From Pseudomonas frederiksbergensis (GTDB lineage Bacteria > Pseudomonadota > Gammaproteobacteria > Pseudomonadales > Pseudomonadaceae), in contig NZ_JQGJ02000004.1 of NCBI RefSeq assembly GCF_000802155.2, positions 434,001-498,000 of the forward strand: a DNA stretch of 64,000 bases, given 5' to 3'. The notes under the pieces are model-generated. The model searched no databases and was not told the DNA's origin. It saw only the letters and a program-made list of their open reading frames with translations. Made by a program: the position numbers and the translations under genes. Shown here one piece after another: positions 25,063 through 34,067 of the stretch (positions are counted from its first letter, which is position 1; each line of letters opens with the position of its first letter).

Positions 25063-25677
25063 ATGACGGGATTTTCCTGTCACGAACGCCATCCATTCGC
25101 CCGAGTACCCAGCGTGCAAACCACCCGATTGACCTTGATTTGCCATGGCCGCACCGTCGCTCAGAAAGCCGCTCGCTTCGGCCTGGACGAACCGCTGGAT
25201 GCCGGCTGGCTGGCGAAGCGTCCCGAGGTCGGTCGTCAATACCGTGATGTCCGGCATCTGCTCTGCGGGCCCGAGCTGCGCACGCGCCAGACGGCGGCCT
25301 TGTTGGGTGACACACCGAGGGTGGTCCCGGCGCTGGCCGATTGCGATTTCGGACGATGGCGCGGGATGTCCGTCGACGAGTTGCTCGCCAGCGAGCCGGA
25401 ACACCTGCGGACCTGGCGTGACGATCCGGATGCCGCGCCGCACGGCGGTGAATCCGTCAGTCACTTGTGTCGGCGTGTCGGTGACTGGCTGACGACCCTG
25501 GAAACGACCCCTGGCCATTGCTTGGCCGTCACCCATCCATTCGTGATCCGCGCCGCCGTGGTGAATGTGCTGGGCTGTTCACCTGCCATGTTCAACCGTA
25601 TCGATATCGAGCCCCTTGGCGTCGTTGACCTGCGATTCAACGAGGTCTGGCGCTTGCGAGCCTTGGAGGCACCATGA
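25063..25677 (+). CDS. Histidine phosphatase family protein with variant active site
   Basis: This protein of up to 204 aa (187 aa if GTG 25114 is used) has the histidine phosphatase fold: the phosphate-pocket arginine in CGPELRTRQTAALL, the Glu region HGGESVSHLCRRVG and the second histidine in LAVTHPFVIRAAV. The signature RHG is CHG here (LTLICHGRT; codon TGC), so the first catalytic arginine is missing. It overlaps cobF by four bases, suggesting a role near cobalamin synthesis comparable to CobC, but activity is doubtful. The start is uncertain; the GTG gives the usual short N-terminus, while the ATG at 25063 has only weak AAGAA. Confidence 0.72.
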   Translation: MTGFSCHERHPFARVPSVQTTRLTLICHGRTVAQKAARFGLDEPLDAGWLAKRPEVGRQYRDVRHLLCGPELRTRQTAALLGDTPRVVPALADCDFGRWRGMSVDELLASEPEHLRTWRDDPDAAPHGGESVSHLCRRVGDWLTTLETTPGHCLAVTHPFVIRAAVVNVLGCSPAMFNRIDIEPLGVVDLRFNEVWRLRALEAP

Positions 25678-26429
25678 TGAAAAAGCTTCTAGTGATTGGC
25701 ATTGGAGCAGGCGATCCGGACTACTTGACGATGCAGGCGGTGAAAGCCTTGAATCAGGTGGACGTGTTCTTCCTGATGGACAAAGGCCCTGCCAAGGACG
25801 CGTTGCTGGACCTGCGCCGCGACATCTGTCGACGCTACATCGTTGATCATCCGTACCGTTTTGTCGAAGCCTGCTGCCCCGAGCGCCAGCGTGGCGACCC
25901 AGACTATGCAAGCACAGTCGCCGAGCTGAACAGCGCGAAGCAGGCCATTTTTGAAAGGCTGATCGAAGAGGAACTTTCAGACGGGCAATGCGGCGGTTTC
26001 CTGGTGTGGGGCGATCCATCGTTGTACGACAGCACGCTGCGAATCCTGCAGGCGATCCTCGATGCGGGACGCTGCGTCTTCGAGTTCGAGGTGATCCCAG
26101 GCATTACCAGCATCCAGGCCCTCGCGGCGCGACATAAAGTACCGTTGAACAGCATTGGCGGTTCGCTGGAGATTACCACTGGCCGACGGTTGGCGGCGGG
26201 GCAGGTCGGCGACGCCGCGAGCGTGGTGGTGATGCTCGATGCAGAGGATGCGTATCGCCAGGTGAACGATCCTGACCTGCAGATCTACTGGGGGGCCTAT
26301 GTGGGAACGGCAGGCGAAATCCTCGTCGCAGGTCGGCTGGGGGACGTGGCTGATGACATCGAGCGCACCCGCAAGGCAGCGCGTCAGGCCAATGGCTGGA
26401 TCATGGATACATACCTGTTGCGCAAGTGA
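25674..26429 (+). CDS. cobF: Precorrin-6A synthase (deacetylating)
   Basis: This 251-aa SAM-dependent methyltransferase has the family N-terminus KKLLVIGIGAGDPDYLTMQA and the motifs FLVWGDPSLYDSTLRIL and EVIPGITSIQALAARHKVPL. CobF methylates C1 of precorrin-5 with loss of the acetyl group in aerobic cobalamin synthesis. The start overlaps the upstream stop. No other cob gene and no cobalamin riboswitch are seen here, so it is separated from the main cobalamin cluster, as in other pseudomonads. Confidence 0.92.
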   Translation: MMKKLLVIGIGAGDPDYLTMQAVKALNQVDVFFLMDKGPAKDALLDLRRDICRRYIVDHPYRFVEACCPERQRGDPDYASTVAELNSAKQAIFERLIEEELSDGQCGGFLVWGDPSLYDSTLRILQAILDAGRCVFEFEVIPGITSIQALAARHKVPLNSIGGSLEITTGRRLAAGQVGDAASVVVMLDAEDAYRQVNDPDLQIYWGAYVGTAGEILVAGRLGDVADDIERTRKAARQANGWIMDTYLLRK

Positions 26430-26437
26430 TGGCGCCT

Positions 26438-27397
26438 TTATCCCCGGCCAAACCGCTCCCGGTACACCGAGGGCGCCACCCCCACTACGCTACGAAACGC
26501 CACGCGAAAACTTTCCACCGAGCGGTAACCGCAGAGCTGGGCAATGATGTCGGTGTTGTCCTTGGTGCTCTCCAGCAATTCCCGCGCCCGCGCCAGGCGC
26601 TCATGTTGCAGCCAGGCCTTGGGTGAGAGGCCAGATGCCTGGGTGAAGCGGCGCAGCAATGTTCGTTCGCTCATGGCGGCGTGACTCGCCAGTTCGCGCA
26701 CCCCCAGCGGCTCGTGGAGACGCTCCCGGGCCCATTGCATGACGCCGGACAGATCGCTGCGCGGCGTGCGGCTGACCGGTGACGGAATGAACTGTGCCTG
26801 GCCACCGGTGCGTTGCGTCGGCATGACCAGCCGACGTGCCACGGCGTTGGCGACTTGTGCTCCGCAATCGCGCGCGACCAGATGCAGGCACGCATCGATG
26901 CCGGCCGCGCTGCCAGCCGACGTGATCACTTGGCCGGAATCGACATACAGCACGTCAGGGTCTACATCGATTGCCGGGTATCGCGCGGCGAGTTCATCGG
27001 TGTAGCGCCAATGAGTCGTGGCGCCCAGGCCATCGAGCAGTCCGGTCGCGGCGAGCACAAACGCGCCTGAACAGATCGACAGCAAGCGGGCGCCGCGATC
27101 ATGGGCTCGCCGCAGGGCCTGGAGCAGTGCCTCGGAAGGCGGGCCGCTGTGAATGCGCCAGCCCGGCACGATAATCGTCCGGGCGCAGTCGAGCAGTTCC
27201 ATACCACCATCGGCCAGCACCTGGAAGCCGCCCATGGCGCGCATCGGGCCGTCGTCGACGGCGACGATGCGGTGCTCATACCAGGGAAACTCGAACTCGG
27301 GCCGGGCCAGGCCGAATATCTCGACGGCTACGCCGAATTCGAACGTGCATAGACCGTCGTAGGCAAGGATTGCGACGAGGCCGGGAGCAGGCTGCAT
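26438..27397 (-). CDS. ftrA: GlxA/FtrA-type AraC-family transcriptional regulator
   Basis: This 319-aa protein has an N-terminal DJ-1/PfpI-like domain (residues 1-190, with the nucleophile-elbow-like ARLLSICSGAFVLAATG) and a C-terminal AraC domain with two helix-turn-helix motifs (ELASHAAMSERTLLRRFTQA and IAQLCGYRSVESFRVAFRSV). That is the FtrA/GlxA layout. It is divergent from a rhodanese gene, a frequent pairing for FtrA. ATG 27397 is favoured by homology; GTG 27415 is an alternative. The ligand is unknown. Confidence 0.85.
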   Translation of the reverse strand: MQPAPGLVAILAYDGLCTFEFGVAVEIFGLARPEFEFPWYEHRIVAVDDGPMRAMGGFQVLADGGMELLDCARTIIVPGWRIHSGPPSEALLQALRRAHDRGARLLSICSGAFVLAATGLLDGLGATTHWRYTDELAARYPAIDVDPDVLYVDSGQVITSAGSAAGIDACLHLVARDCGAQVANAVARRLVMPTQRTGGQAQFIPSPVSRTPRSDLSGVMQWARERLHEPLGVRELASHAAMSERTLLRRFTQASGLSPKAWLQHERLARARELLESTKDNTDIIAQLCGYRSVESFRVAFRSVVGVAPSVYRERFGRG

Positions 27398-27498
27398 TTG
27401 ACGGAAAATTCCCACAGAGTGTCGTATCCGCCACTGTAGCGGTACGCACCAGCTCGATAAAGTCTCTTCGAGCCCTTTTTGTTCCAGGAGTAGAACCT

Positions 27499-27933
27499 AT
27501 GACCAGCCCCGTTAGAGCAGTGCCTGCCGCGCCATCCGACCTGGCATTGCAACACTTCAGCCAGCGCCTGATGTTCGAAACCGATTGTTCCGACGTACAT
27601 GCCAGCCAGGAAACGGGCGACGTCGATTTTGTCCTGGTGGATGTGCGCGGACCGCTGGCCTACGAACGCGGGCACGTACCGGGCGCAATCAACCTTCCAA
27701 CCCGTACGCTAACGGCGCAGGCGCTGGCGGCCTATCCCCCGACGACCTTGTTCGTGGTTTATTGCGCCGGGCCACACTGCAACGGCGCCAATAAGGCTGC
27801 GGTGCGCCTGGCGACCCTCGGGTACCCGGTCAAGGAAATGATCGGCGGTGTCATGGGCTGGCTCGACGAGGGCTTTCGCCTGACCGGTTCCGTAGAGCGC
27901 GTGGCGGAGCAGGCAATCGGCTGCGATTGCTGA
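27499..27933 (+). CDS. Single-domain rhodanese (sulfurtransferase)
   Basis: This 144-aa rhodanese has the DVRGPLAYERGHVPGAINLP segment and the active-site loop VVYCAGPHCNGA with the catalytic Cys. The C-terminus carries an extra CDC motif. ATG 27499 follows CAGGAG; a longer frame to 27370 runs through the divergent promoter region. It is probably controlled by the FtrA-like regulator. Its sulfur acceptor is unknown. Confidence 0.9.
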   Translation: MTSPVRAVPAAPSDLALQHFSQRLMFETDCSDVHASQETGDVDFVLVDVRGPLAYERGHVPGAINLPTRTLTAQALAAYPPTTLFVVYCAGPHCNGANKAAVRLATLGYPVKEMIGGVMGWLDEGFRLTGSVERVAEQAIGCDC

Positions 27934-27946
27934 ACTGCACGCCTGA

Positions 27947-27974
27947 AGTGGAAGCGATCCAGGTCGCTTCCACT
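27947..27974. terminator. Stem-loop after the rhodanese gene
   Basis: AGTGGAAGCGA and TCGCTTCCACT form a perfect 11-bp stem with a six-base loop, 14 bp past the stop. There is no T-run, so it is a likely but unproven transcription end. Confidence 0.5.
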
Positions 27975-28146
27975 GTAATGCGGTGTTACAACGCAGCAGC
28001 ATATTTTTATAACTATCCGTCGCCTTGACGCAATTTCCCTCCCGAGTGCCCCTCTAGACTCCCGCCCACTTCGGTTTTTCCAGACCGAACGCTGTTTCCG
28101 AATCTGCCAATAACGATCAAAAGAACCTGCGCACTCAGGAGCAAAA

Positions 28147-28926
28147 ATGAAGAAGCTTGTCATGTTCGGTGCCCTGGCACTGTCCGTATTATCCTTCTCA
28201 GCCGTGGCCGAAGACGCCAAGCCGATCCGTCTCGGGATCGAGGCCGGCTATCCTCCCTTTTCGATGAAAACCCCCGACGGCAAGCTGGCCGGCTTCGATG
28301 TGGACATCGGCGACGCGCTGTGCGCGCAGATGAAGGTCAAGTGTGTCTGGGTCGAGCAGGAATTCGATGGCCTTATCCCGGCGCTGAAGGTCAAGAAAAT
28401 CGACGCGGTCCTGTCGTCCATGACCATTACCGATGATCGCAAGAAAAACGTCGACTTCACTATCAAGTACTACCACACCCCGGCGCGTTTCGTGATGAAG
28501 CAGGGCACCGACGTCGAGGACCCGCTGACCGAGCTCAAGGGCAAGAAAGTCGGCGTGTTGCGCGCCAGCACCCACGACCGCTTCGCCACCGAAGTGTTGG
28601 TGCCAGCGGGGATCAACCTGGTGCGCTACAGCTCCCAGCAGGAAGTCAACCTGGACATGGTTGCCGGTCGCCTCGACGCGACGCTGGCCGACTCCGTCAC
28701 CCTCGACGAAGGCTTCCTGAAGACCGACGCCGGCAAAGGCTTTGCCTTCGTGGGGCCGACCTACGAGGACGCCAAGTACTTCGGCGGCGGGGCAGGTATT
28801 GCGGTGCGCAAGGGTGATAAGGCGCTTGCCGATAAATTCAACGCGGCCATCACTGAAATCCGCGCCAACGGCACGTACAAAAAAGTGCAAGACAAGTACT
28901 TCGCCTTTGATGTCTACGGGCATTAA
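28147..28926 (+). CDS. Periplasmic basic amino-acid-binding protein (AotJ/ArgT-like)
   Basis: This 259-aa type 3 solute-binding protein has a Sec signal peptide (residues 1-21, ending SAVA). The mature chain begins [18 protein letters not shown] and contains [18 protein letters not shown] and the [20 protein letters not shown] ligand-loop segment, typical of lysine/arginine/ornithine-binding proteins. A terminator follows directly. No permease or ATPase gene is nearby, so it probably serves a transporter encoded elsewhere. Confidence 0.88.
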   Translation: MKKLVMFGALALSVLSFSAVAEDAKPIRLGIEAGYPPFSMKTPDGKLAGFDVDIGDALCAQMKVKCVWVEQEFDGLIPALKVKKIDAVLSSMTITDDRKKNVDFTIKYYHTPARFVMKQGTDVEDPLTELKGKKVGVLRASTHDRFATEVLVPAGINLVRYSSQQEVNLDMVAGRLDATLADSVTLDEGFLKTDAGKGFAFVGPTYEDAKYFGGGAGIAVRKGDKALADKFNAAITEIRANGTYKKVQDKYFAFDVYGH

Positions 28927-28940
28927 TCGCTGAAGCCTGC

Positions 28941-28976
28941 AGGTGGCCCGCCGCTGACCCGGCCGGCCACCTTTTT
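28941..28976 (+). terminator. Rho-independent terminator after the binding-protein gene
   Basis: AGGTGGCC (28941-28948) pairs with GGCCACCT (28965-28972) and is followed by TTTTT. It separates the binding-protein gene from the AotO-like gene. Confidence 0.8.
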
Positions 28977-29030
28977 CATGGGCAATTGTTTTACCCTGCG
29001 CCTGTCGAGAAACCGATATCTGGAGAGCCT

Positions 29031-30143
29031 ATGCAACGCATCGACCATACCTTGCCCTGGAGCCACCTGGGCACGGAGCGTTCGCTCAGCGTGTTTCGTT
29101 ACGGCCATGGGCCGCGCAAGGCGTATATCCAGGCGAGCCTGCATGCGGATGAATTACCGGGCATGCGCACGGCATGGGAATTGAAGAAACGACTCAACGA
29201 TCTCGAGGCCAGAGGCCTGCTCAAAGGGGTGATCGAGCTCGTTCCCGTGGCCAATCCCATCGGCCTGGATCAGCATCTGCAAAGCGCTCATATGGGGCGT
29301 TTCGAGCTCGGCAGTGGCAAGAATTTCAACCGTTCCTTCGTCGAACTCAGCGCCCCGGTGGCGCAACGCATCGGTGAGCGCCTCGGGGATGACCCGGCTG
29401 CCAATATCACCTTGATCCGCCAGACGATGGTCGAGGTGCTGGATGATCTGCCGCCACCTCCTTCTCAACTCGAAGCGCTGCACCGGCTATTGCTCCGCCA
29501 CGCCTGCGATGCCGATGTGACCTTGGACTTGCACTGTGATTTCGAGGCCGCGATCCACTTGTATGCCTTGCCGCAACAGTGGCCGCAGTGGCGCTCATTG
29601 GCCGCGCGCTTGGGAGCCGGCGTGGCGTTGTTGTGTGAAGACTCCGGCGGCAGTTCGTTCGATGAGTCTTGCTCGACGCCGTGGTTGCGCCTGGGGAAAA
29701 TTTTCCCGCAGGCGGCCATTCCGCCCGCCAACCTGGCGACGACGCTGGAGTTGGGCAGCATGGGCGACACCCGGGTCGAGCAGGCCCAGGCCAATTGCGA
29801 AGCCATCCTGGGATTCCTTGCGGAGCAGGGTTTGATCGATGGTGACTGGCCGGCCGCGCCGCAGGCGTGCTGCGAGGGGTTGCCATTCGAAGGCACGCAA
29901 TACCTGTTCGCGCCGCACCATGGCGTGGTGAGTTTCCTGCGTGAAGCCGGGGAGTGGGTGGAGCGGGGCGATCCGCTGTTCGAGGTGGTCGATCCGTTGA
30001 ATGACCGGGTCACCGTTGTCCGAGCGGGCACCAGCGGGGTACTGTTTGCCCTGGACCGTGGGCGCTACACCCAGCCGGGCATCTGGCAGGCGAAAGTCGC
30101 CGGGCGCGAGCCGATCCGGGCGGGGAAATTGATCAACGACTGA
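29031..30143 (+). CDS. Succinylglutamate desuccinylase/aspartoacylase family protein (AotO-like)
   Basis: This 370-aa protein has an M14-like zinc site: QASLHADELPGMRTAWEL (H and E ligands) and DVTLDLHCDFEAAIHLYAL (H). It also has a C-terminal beta domain (residues 280-370) with the GVVSFLREAGEWVERGDPLF pattern of lipoyl-like folds. It resembles AotO of the P. aeruginosa arginine/ornithine transport operon. ATG 29031 follows TGGAGA. It sits downstream of the binding-protein gene but beyond a terminator. The substrate is probably an acylated amino acid (inference). Confidence 0.82.
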   Translation: MQRIDHTLPWSHLGTERSLSVFRYGHGPRKAYIQASLHADELPGMRTAWELKKRLNDLEARGLLKGVIELVPVANPIGLDQHLQSAHMGRFELGSGKNFNRSFVELSAPVAQRIGERLGDDPAANITLIRQTMVEVLDDLPPPPSQLEALHRLLLRHACDADVTLDLHCDFEAAIHLYALPQQWPQWRSLAARLGAGVALLCEDSGGSSFDESCSTPWLRLGKIFPQAAIPPANLATTLELGSMGDTRVEQAQANCEAILGFLAEQGLIDGDWPAAPQACCEGLPFEGTQYLFAPHHGVVSFLREAGEWVERGDPLFEVVDPLNDRVTVVRAGTSGVLFALDRGRYTQPGIWQAKVAGREPIRAGKLIND

Positions 30144-30207
30144 TAAGTGCTGTCTACCTCACCGCACGGTCGTTGCCGTGCGGCTATCAAATGATGGAGG
30201 AAGACTG

Positions 30208-30924
30208 ATGCTCAAAGCGTTCGCCCTGTTCCTGCTGCTGGTATCCGCCGGCGTGCAGGCCCAACCGTCGTTGCACACGGACCTGCCGCTCAATTACCTG
30301 GCCCGCGCCGACGAGCAGGCCCGGAACCGGCCGCTGGTGATTTTCCTGCACGGTTCGGGCAGCAACGAAGCAGACCTGCTCAGGCTCGCGGATGAACTGC
30401 CCAGGCACTACAACTACCTCTCGGTGCGCGCACCCAAGGTCATGGAACCGGGTCACTACCAGTGGTTCGCCAAAAAGGGAGAAGGCGCGTATGACGGTGA
30501 AGCTTCGGACCTGAAGGACAGCGGCCAGATGCTCATGGAGTTTATCGACAAGGCTCGGGCCAAGTACCCGACCGATGCGAGCAGCGTCTACCTGGTGGGG
30601 TTCAGCCAGGGCGCGATGATGAGCTACGAAATCGCTTTGCGACACCCTGAAGCCGTCGGTGGCATTGCCGCGATGGGCGGGCGAATCCTGCCGGTGCTGC
30701 GGGCCGAGCTGACGCCCGACGAAAAGCGCAGGGCGCTGGCGGTGTTCATTGGCCACGGTACGATGGATCCGATCATTCCCTACGATGACGGCACCAGCGC
30801 CGATACTTTCCTCAAAACGCTGGCCTTGGAGCCGGAGTTCCACGGCTATCCAGGTCTTGGTCATAGCATCAGTGCGCAGGAAGTGAAGGACTTGCGGGCC
30901 TGGCTGGAACGACTCAATCCCTGA
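30208..30924 (+). CDS. Exported alpha/beta-hydrolase (carboxylesterase/phospholipase-like)
   Basis: This 238-aa protein has a signal peptide (residues 1-19, ending GVQA), then an alpha/beta-hydrolase fold: oxyanion segment VIFLHGSGSNEAD, nucleophile elbow VGFSQGAMMSYE, likely catalytic Asp in IGHGTMDPIIPY and His in PGLGHSISA. It belongs to the small carboxylesterase/lysophospholipase family, here periplasmic. ATG 30208 follows GGAGGAAG. A hairpin (30162-30169 with 30176-30183) lies just upstream. Confidence 0.85.
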   Translation: MLKAFALFLLLVSAGVQAQPSLHTDLPLNYLARADEQARNRPLVIFLHGSGSNEADLLRLADELPRHYNYLSVRAPKVMEPGHYQWFAKKGEGAYDGEASDLKDSGQMLMEFIDKARAKYPTDASSVYLVGFSQGAMMSYEIALRHPEAVGGIAAMGGRILPVLRAELTPDEKRRALAVFIGHGTMDPIIPYDDGTSADTFLKTLALEPEFHGYPGLGHSISAQEVKDLRAWLERLNP

Positions 30925-30966
30925 TGCACACACCGGCCCACAGGTCAGGCACATCGCAGCAGGTCA

Positions 30967-31554
30967 TCACTTCCCGCTGGCGATCTGCTTCACCAACGCC
31001 TCATGGCCCACCTGGTCGCTGGCCCGGGAAATGATCTGCACCACCGCCATGCGTGTGCCGGACGCAGCGATCAACGTGGTGTCCAACGTTGGTCCGCCAC
31101 CCTGCGTGGCCTTGGTATCGAGCCGGCGCAGGCCCAGGCCGGTCGCTTTCTGGGTCAGGCTCTGTTCGCCAAGAATCTTGGCATCCGGCAGGGCCTTGGT
31201 TTTCTGAACAGCGAAATCAGCGAACGTGGCGTCGAGAAAGGCTGCGTCGTTGTCTTTTACGTTCGCGCCGCCAACCAGAGTGTTCTCCGCCGCGATCACT
31301 ACTGTCCTGGTGGTGGCATTGCTGTACATCGTACCGCTCGCCCCAGCGGTCCCTTGATCTACCTCACCCGCCGACAAAGGCGTCGCCGTGAATCCGTTGG
31401 GCAGGGTGAAGCTGAACTTGCCGCCCAGCATCGAAACCTTCTGTGCGGGTGCCTGCGCTACGGCTTTGGGCTGGGCCGCCAAGGCAGGCAATGCGACCAG
31501 GCTGGCGAAAGCCATCAGCAGCAGGGCGGTGGCTGGTTTACTCAGCGATGACAT
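30967..31554 (-). CDS. Uncharacterised exported protein
   Basis: This 195-aa protein has a clear Sec signal peptide (LLLMAFASLVALPALAAQ, cleavage after ALA) and a single globular domain with several Gly/Thr-rich strands (GGKFSFTLPNGFTATPLSAG). I do not recognise a named domain. It is monocistronic between two convergent or parallel genes. ATG 31554 was chosen because the signal peptide starts there; the longer frame to 31593 adds only non-signal residues. Confidence 0.75.
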   Translation of the reverse strand: MSSLSKPATALLLMAFASLVALPALAAQPKAVAQAPAQKVSMLGGKFSFTLPNGFTATPLSAGEVDQGTAGASGTMYSNATTRTVVIAAENTLVGGANVKDNDAAFLDATFADFAVQKTKALPDAKILGEQSLTQKATGLGLRRLDTKATQGGGPTLDTTLIAASGTRMAVVQIISRASDQVGHEALVKQIASGK

Positions 31555-31629
31555 TGAAACGCTCCATGGACGCTCGATCGGGAATTCGATCATCCCACGT
31601 GCCGGGCCCTTGACTCCAGCGCCCGGCCA

Positions 31630-32565
31630 TCAAGGACGATCCCAGTAGGGCACCTCTCCGAAACGCTCGAGAAAGAAGTCGATCACCGTGCGCACTTTCA
31701 CCGACAGGCGTCGGCTGCCCGGCCAGAGAATCGCGATTTGCTGGGGTTCGAGGCTATTGGATGCTTCGTAGTCGCTCAGCACCGGCACCAGCGTGCCGGT
31801 GCGCACGGCTTCGCCGATCAGCCACGACGGGAACATCACCAGGCCCAGGCCTTGCACCGCGGCCTGGGTCAGGGTATCGGCGTGGTTTCCGGTGATTGGG
31901 CCCCTGACGCTGTAGGGCGTCCAGGCTTGACCGGGGCGTCGGAAAAACCAGCGCTGTTGGCCCGTCACACCTTTGTAGGCCAGGCACTGATGGGCAGCCA
32001 GGTCCTGGGGCTTGCGTGGCGTGCCATGGCGGGCCAGGTAGGCGGGGCTCGCCGCGATCAGGAAACGGTGCGGCGCGACGATTCGTGCCTGCATGCTGGA
32101 ATCGTGCAACGGGCCGATGCGAAACAGCAGGTCGGCACCTTGCTGCAGCGGGTCGACATAACTGTCGGTCTGCTGGATATCCAGTTGCAGCTTGGGATAG
32201 CGCTCGCACAACGTGCCCAGCCAGGGCGTCAGGTGTCGCTGTCCGAATACCACGGGGGCGTTGATCCGTACCAGACCGGCCGGCTCGCTGTGCTGTTCCT
32301 GCAAGGCTTGTTCGGCTTCTTCCAACTGCACCAGCAACAACCGTGCATGGTGCCCGAGCAGGCGGCCGGCTTCGGTGGGTGATACGGCGCGTGTGTGGCG
32401 ATAGAGCAATTGCTGGTTCAGCGCCTGCTCCATCAATTGGATCTGGCGGGAGATCGATGACGGTGCCAGCCCCTCGCGCCGGGCCACTTCCGAGAAGCTG
32501 CCCTGGTCGAGCACCGCAACAAACAATCGGAGCGCCTTGAAACCCAGTTCATCAAGACCTTGCAT
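31630..32565 (-). CDS. LysR-family transcriptional regulator
   Basis: This 311-aa protein has the LysR helix-turn-helix at about residues 20-45 (GSFSEVARREGLAPSSISRQ) and the CrgA-like effector domain with LVRINAPVVFGQRHLTPWL. It is divergent from the two DUF606 genes with 113 bp between starts and is their likely regulator. The inducer is unknown. Confidence 0.88.
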   Translation of the reverse strand: MQGLDELGFKALRLFVAVLDQGSFSEVARREGLAPSSISRQIQLMEQALNQQLLYRHTRAVSPTEAGRLLGHHARLLLVQLEEAEQALQEQHSEPAGLVRINAPVVFGQRHLTPWLGTLCERYPKLQLDIQQTDSYVDPLQQGADLLFRIGPLHDSSMQARIVAPHRFLIAASPAYLARHGTPRKPQDLAAHQCLAYKGVTGQQRWFFRRPGQAWTPYSVRGPITGNHADTLTQAAVQGLGLVMFPSWLIGEAVRTGTLVPVLSDYEASNSLEPQQIAILWPGSRRLSVKVRTVIDFFLERFGEVPYWDRP

Positions 32566-32678
32566 GGGAAGAGTCCGCTGTGCGTGTTACGCAAAAGTGT
32601 TGTTGGGATGCTCCCATTTATCGCACAACAGTGCCAGCCGATAATGCCCATCGTTTCTTTTCCAGACAGGTTTACCCG

Positions 32679-33176
32679 ATGCAATCGACATCAACCAACA
32701 CGGCCGCGCCGGTCACTGCTGCGGCATCACCTCGAACATTCTTGCGGTGGCTGCTGCTGCCCCTTGTCATCCTCGCGGGCATGGGGCTGTCGGTGGAGGC
32801 GGGTCTGCTGGGGCCGCTTGGCGTCCAGGTCGGCCACCTTTGGGCGACGTTGAGCATCTTTGGCGTGGGTTCGGCGCTGTTGTTCCTTCTGCTGTTGCTC
32901 AGCGGGCCGCAGCGAGGCCCATCTTTGGACAAGCTGCCGCGCTGGCAATTGATCGGCGGCTTCCTGGGGCCGATCTACGTGGTGGTGCTGACGCTCGCCA
33001 CCCCCCACATCGGCGTTGCCATGACAATGATCGCGATCCTCTCCGGTCAAGTCGGCAAAAGCGTGTTGATCGACCATTTCGGTTGGTTCGGCGCCACTCG
33101 CAAGCGCGTCAACGGCGAGCGCTGGCTGGCGTTGGCGTTGATTGTCGTGGCCCTTGTCCTGATTGCCCGAGGTTGA
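32679..33176 (+). CDS. DUF606/YdcZ-family half-size DMT transporter, first partner
   Basis: This 165-aa membrane protein has a hydrophilic N-terminal tail and about five transmembrane helices (e.g. WLLLPLVILAGMGLSVEAGL). It contains the family pattern GPIYVVVLTLATPHIGVAMT followed by GQVGKSVLIDHFGWFG. DUF606 proteins are half-size drug/metabolite-type transporters that probably pair. ATG 32679 begins the shorter, better-supported protein; there is little Shine-Dalgarno. The next gene starts one base after its stop. Confidence 0.8.
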   Translation: MQSTSTNTAAPVTAAASPRTFLRWLLLPLVILAGMGLSVEAGLLGPLGVQVGHLWATLSIFGVGSALLFLLLLLSGPQRGPSLDKLPRWQLIGGFLGPIYVVVLTLATPHIGVAMTMIAILSGQVGKSVLIDHFGWFGATRKRVNGERWLALALIVVALVLIARG

Positions 33177-33177
33177 G

Positions 33178-33630
33178 ATGAGCATCATCCTGTTATTGCT
33201 GGTGGTGGTCGCCGCCGGCGCAGTACTGAGCGTGCAAGCCGCCATCAACGGGCGCCTGGGCGAGACGGTCGGCGTGCTGCGCAGCAGCCTGTTGACCTTT
33301 GTGGTGGGCACGGTGGTCACCGGGCTGTTGATCGTGTTTTTCGAGCCGGCCCATACGGTAAGTCTGTTGGAGGTGCCCAAGTGGCAGCTCTGCGGCGCGC
33401 TGTTTGGCGTGGTGTACATGATGGTGATGGTCGGCGCGGTGCCGCGAGTCGGCACGGCCGTAGCAACCGTGGCGGTCATTGTCGGGCAACTGGGCATGGG
33501 CATGCTGATCGACAACTTCGGCTGGCTGGGCAACCCGGCTATCGAGCTGTCCAGCAGCCGCCTGCTGGCCATGGCCTGCCTGGCATTGGCGCTGGTGTTC
33601 ATGTACCGCAGCAGTACGCCGCGCGCCTGA
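33178..33630 (+). CDS. DUF606/YdcZ-family half-size DMT transporter, second partner
   Basis: This 150-aa protein with about five transmembrane helices carries the same family pattern as its neighbour (FGVVYMMVMVGAVPRVGTAV, then GQLGMGMLIDNFGWLG). It starts directly after the preceding stop codon (TGAGATG). The two probably form a heterodimeric transporter. The substrate is unknown. Confidence 0.82.
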   Translation: MSIILLLLVVVAAGAVLSVQAAINGRLGETVGVLRSSLLTFVVGTVVTGLLIVFFEPAHTVSLLEVPKWQLCGALFGVVYMMVMVGAVPRVGTAVATVAVIVGQLGMGMLIDNFGWLGNPAIELSSSRLLAMACLALALVFMYRSSTPRA

Positions 33631-33635
33631 ACGGC

Positions 33636-33914
33636 TCAGTCCGGCTCGACGTCCAATTGCAGGCTGTCATCAGCCAAGCGCTCGGTACGTCGGACGATGC
33701 CACTCATTCGCCGACCCTCGGCGCTGAACACCACGATCTGGGCTTTGGCCAGGTCTTCTGGCAACGGCGGGAATACATGTAGGGCAAACCACGGCGGCTC
33801 GCCATCATCGAGGCGCTTGACATCGAATTGGCAATCGACGCTTTTGGTCTCGCGACCGAACAGCGTGTCGAGACCGTAATCAAGATGAGTGTCTGCGGCT
33901 GGGTTTGGGTCCAT
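33636..33914 (-). CDS. Small conserved hypothetical protein
   Basis: This 92-aa soluble protein has beta-rich segments (SVDCQFDVKRLDDGEPPWFA and QIVVFSAEGRRMSGIVRRTE). No named family is recognised. The reading frame stays open far upstream, but that part is antisense to selD and is rejected; ATG 33914 gives the compact protein. It is divergent from selD across about 150 bp. Confidence 0.65.
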   Translation of the reverse strand: MDPNPAADTHLDYGLDTLFGRETKSVDCQFDVKRLDDGEPPWFALHVFPPLPEDLAKAQIVVFSAEGRRMSGIVRRTERLADDSLQLDVEPD

Positions 33915-34067
33915 CGGCAATCTCCCGGTGAAGGCTCGGCTATTGTTCAAGTGAGTCGTGCGACATCGGAAAAATTCCGTCGGATGCGCGGCGAATGATC
34001 GCCACTGGCGGTGGACGGTGGGCGTTGCTGGTAGAATCGCCGACCTTGACTTACGAGAGGTATGCCC

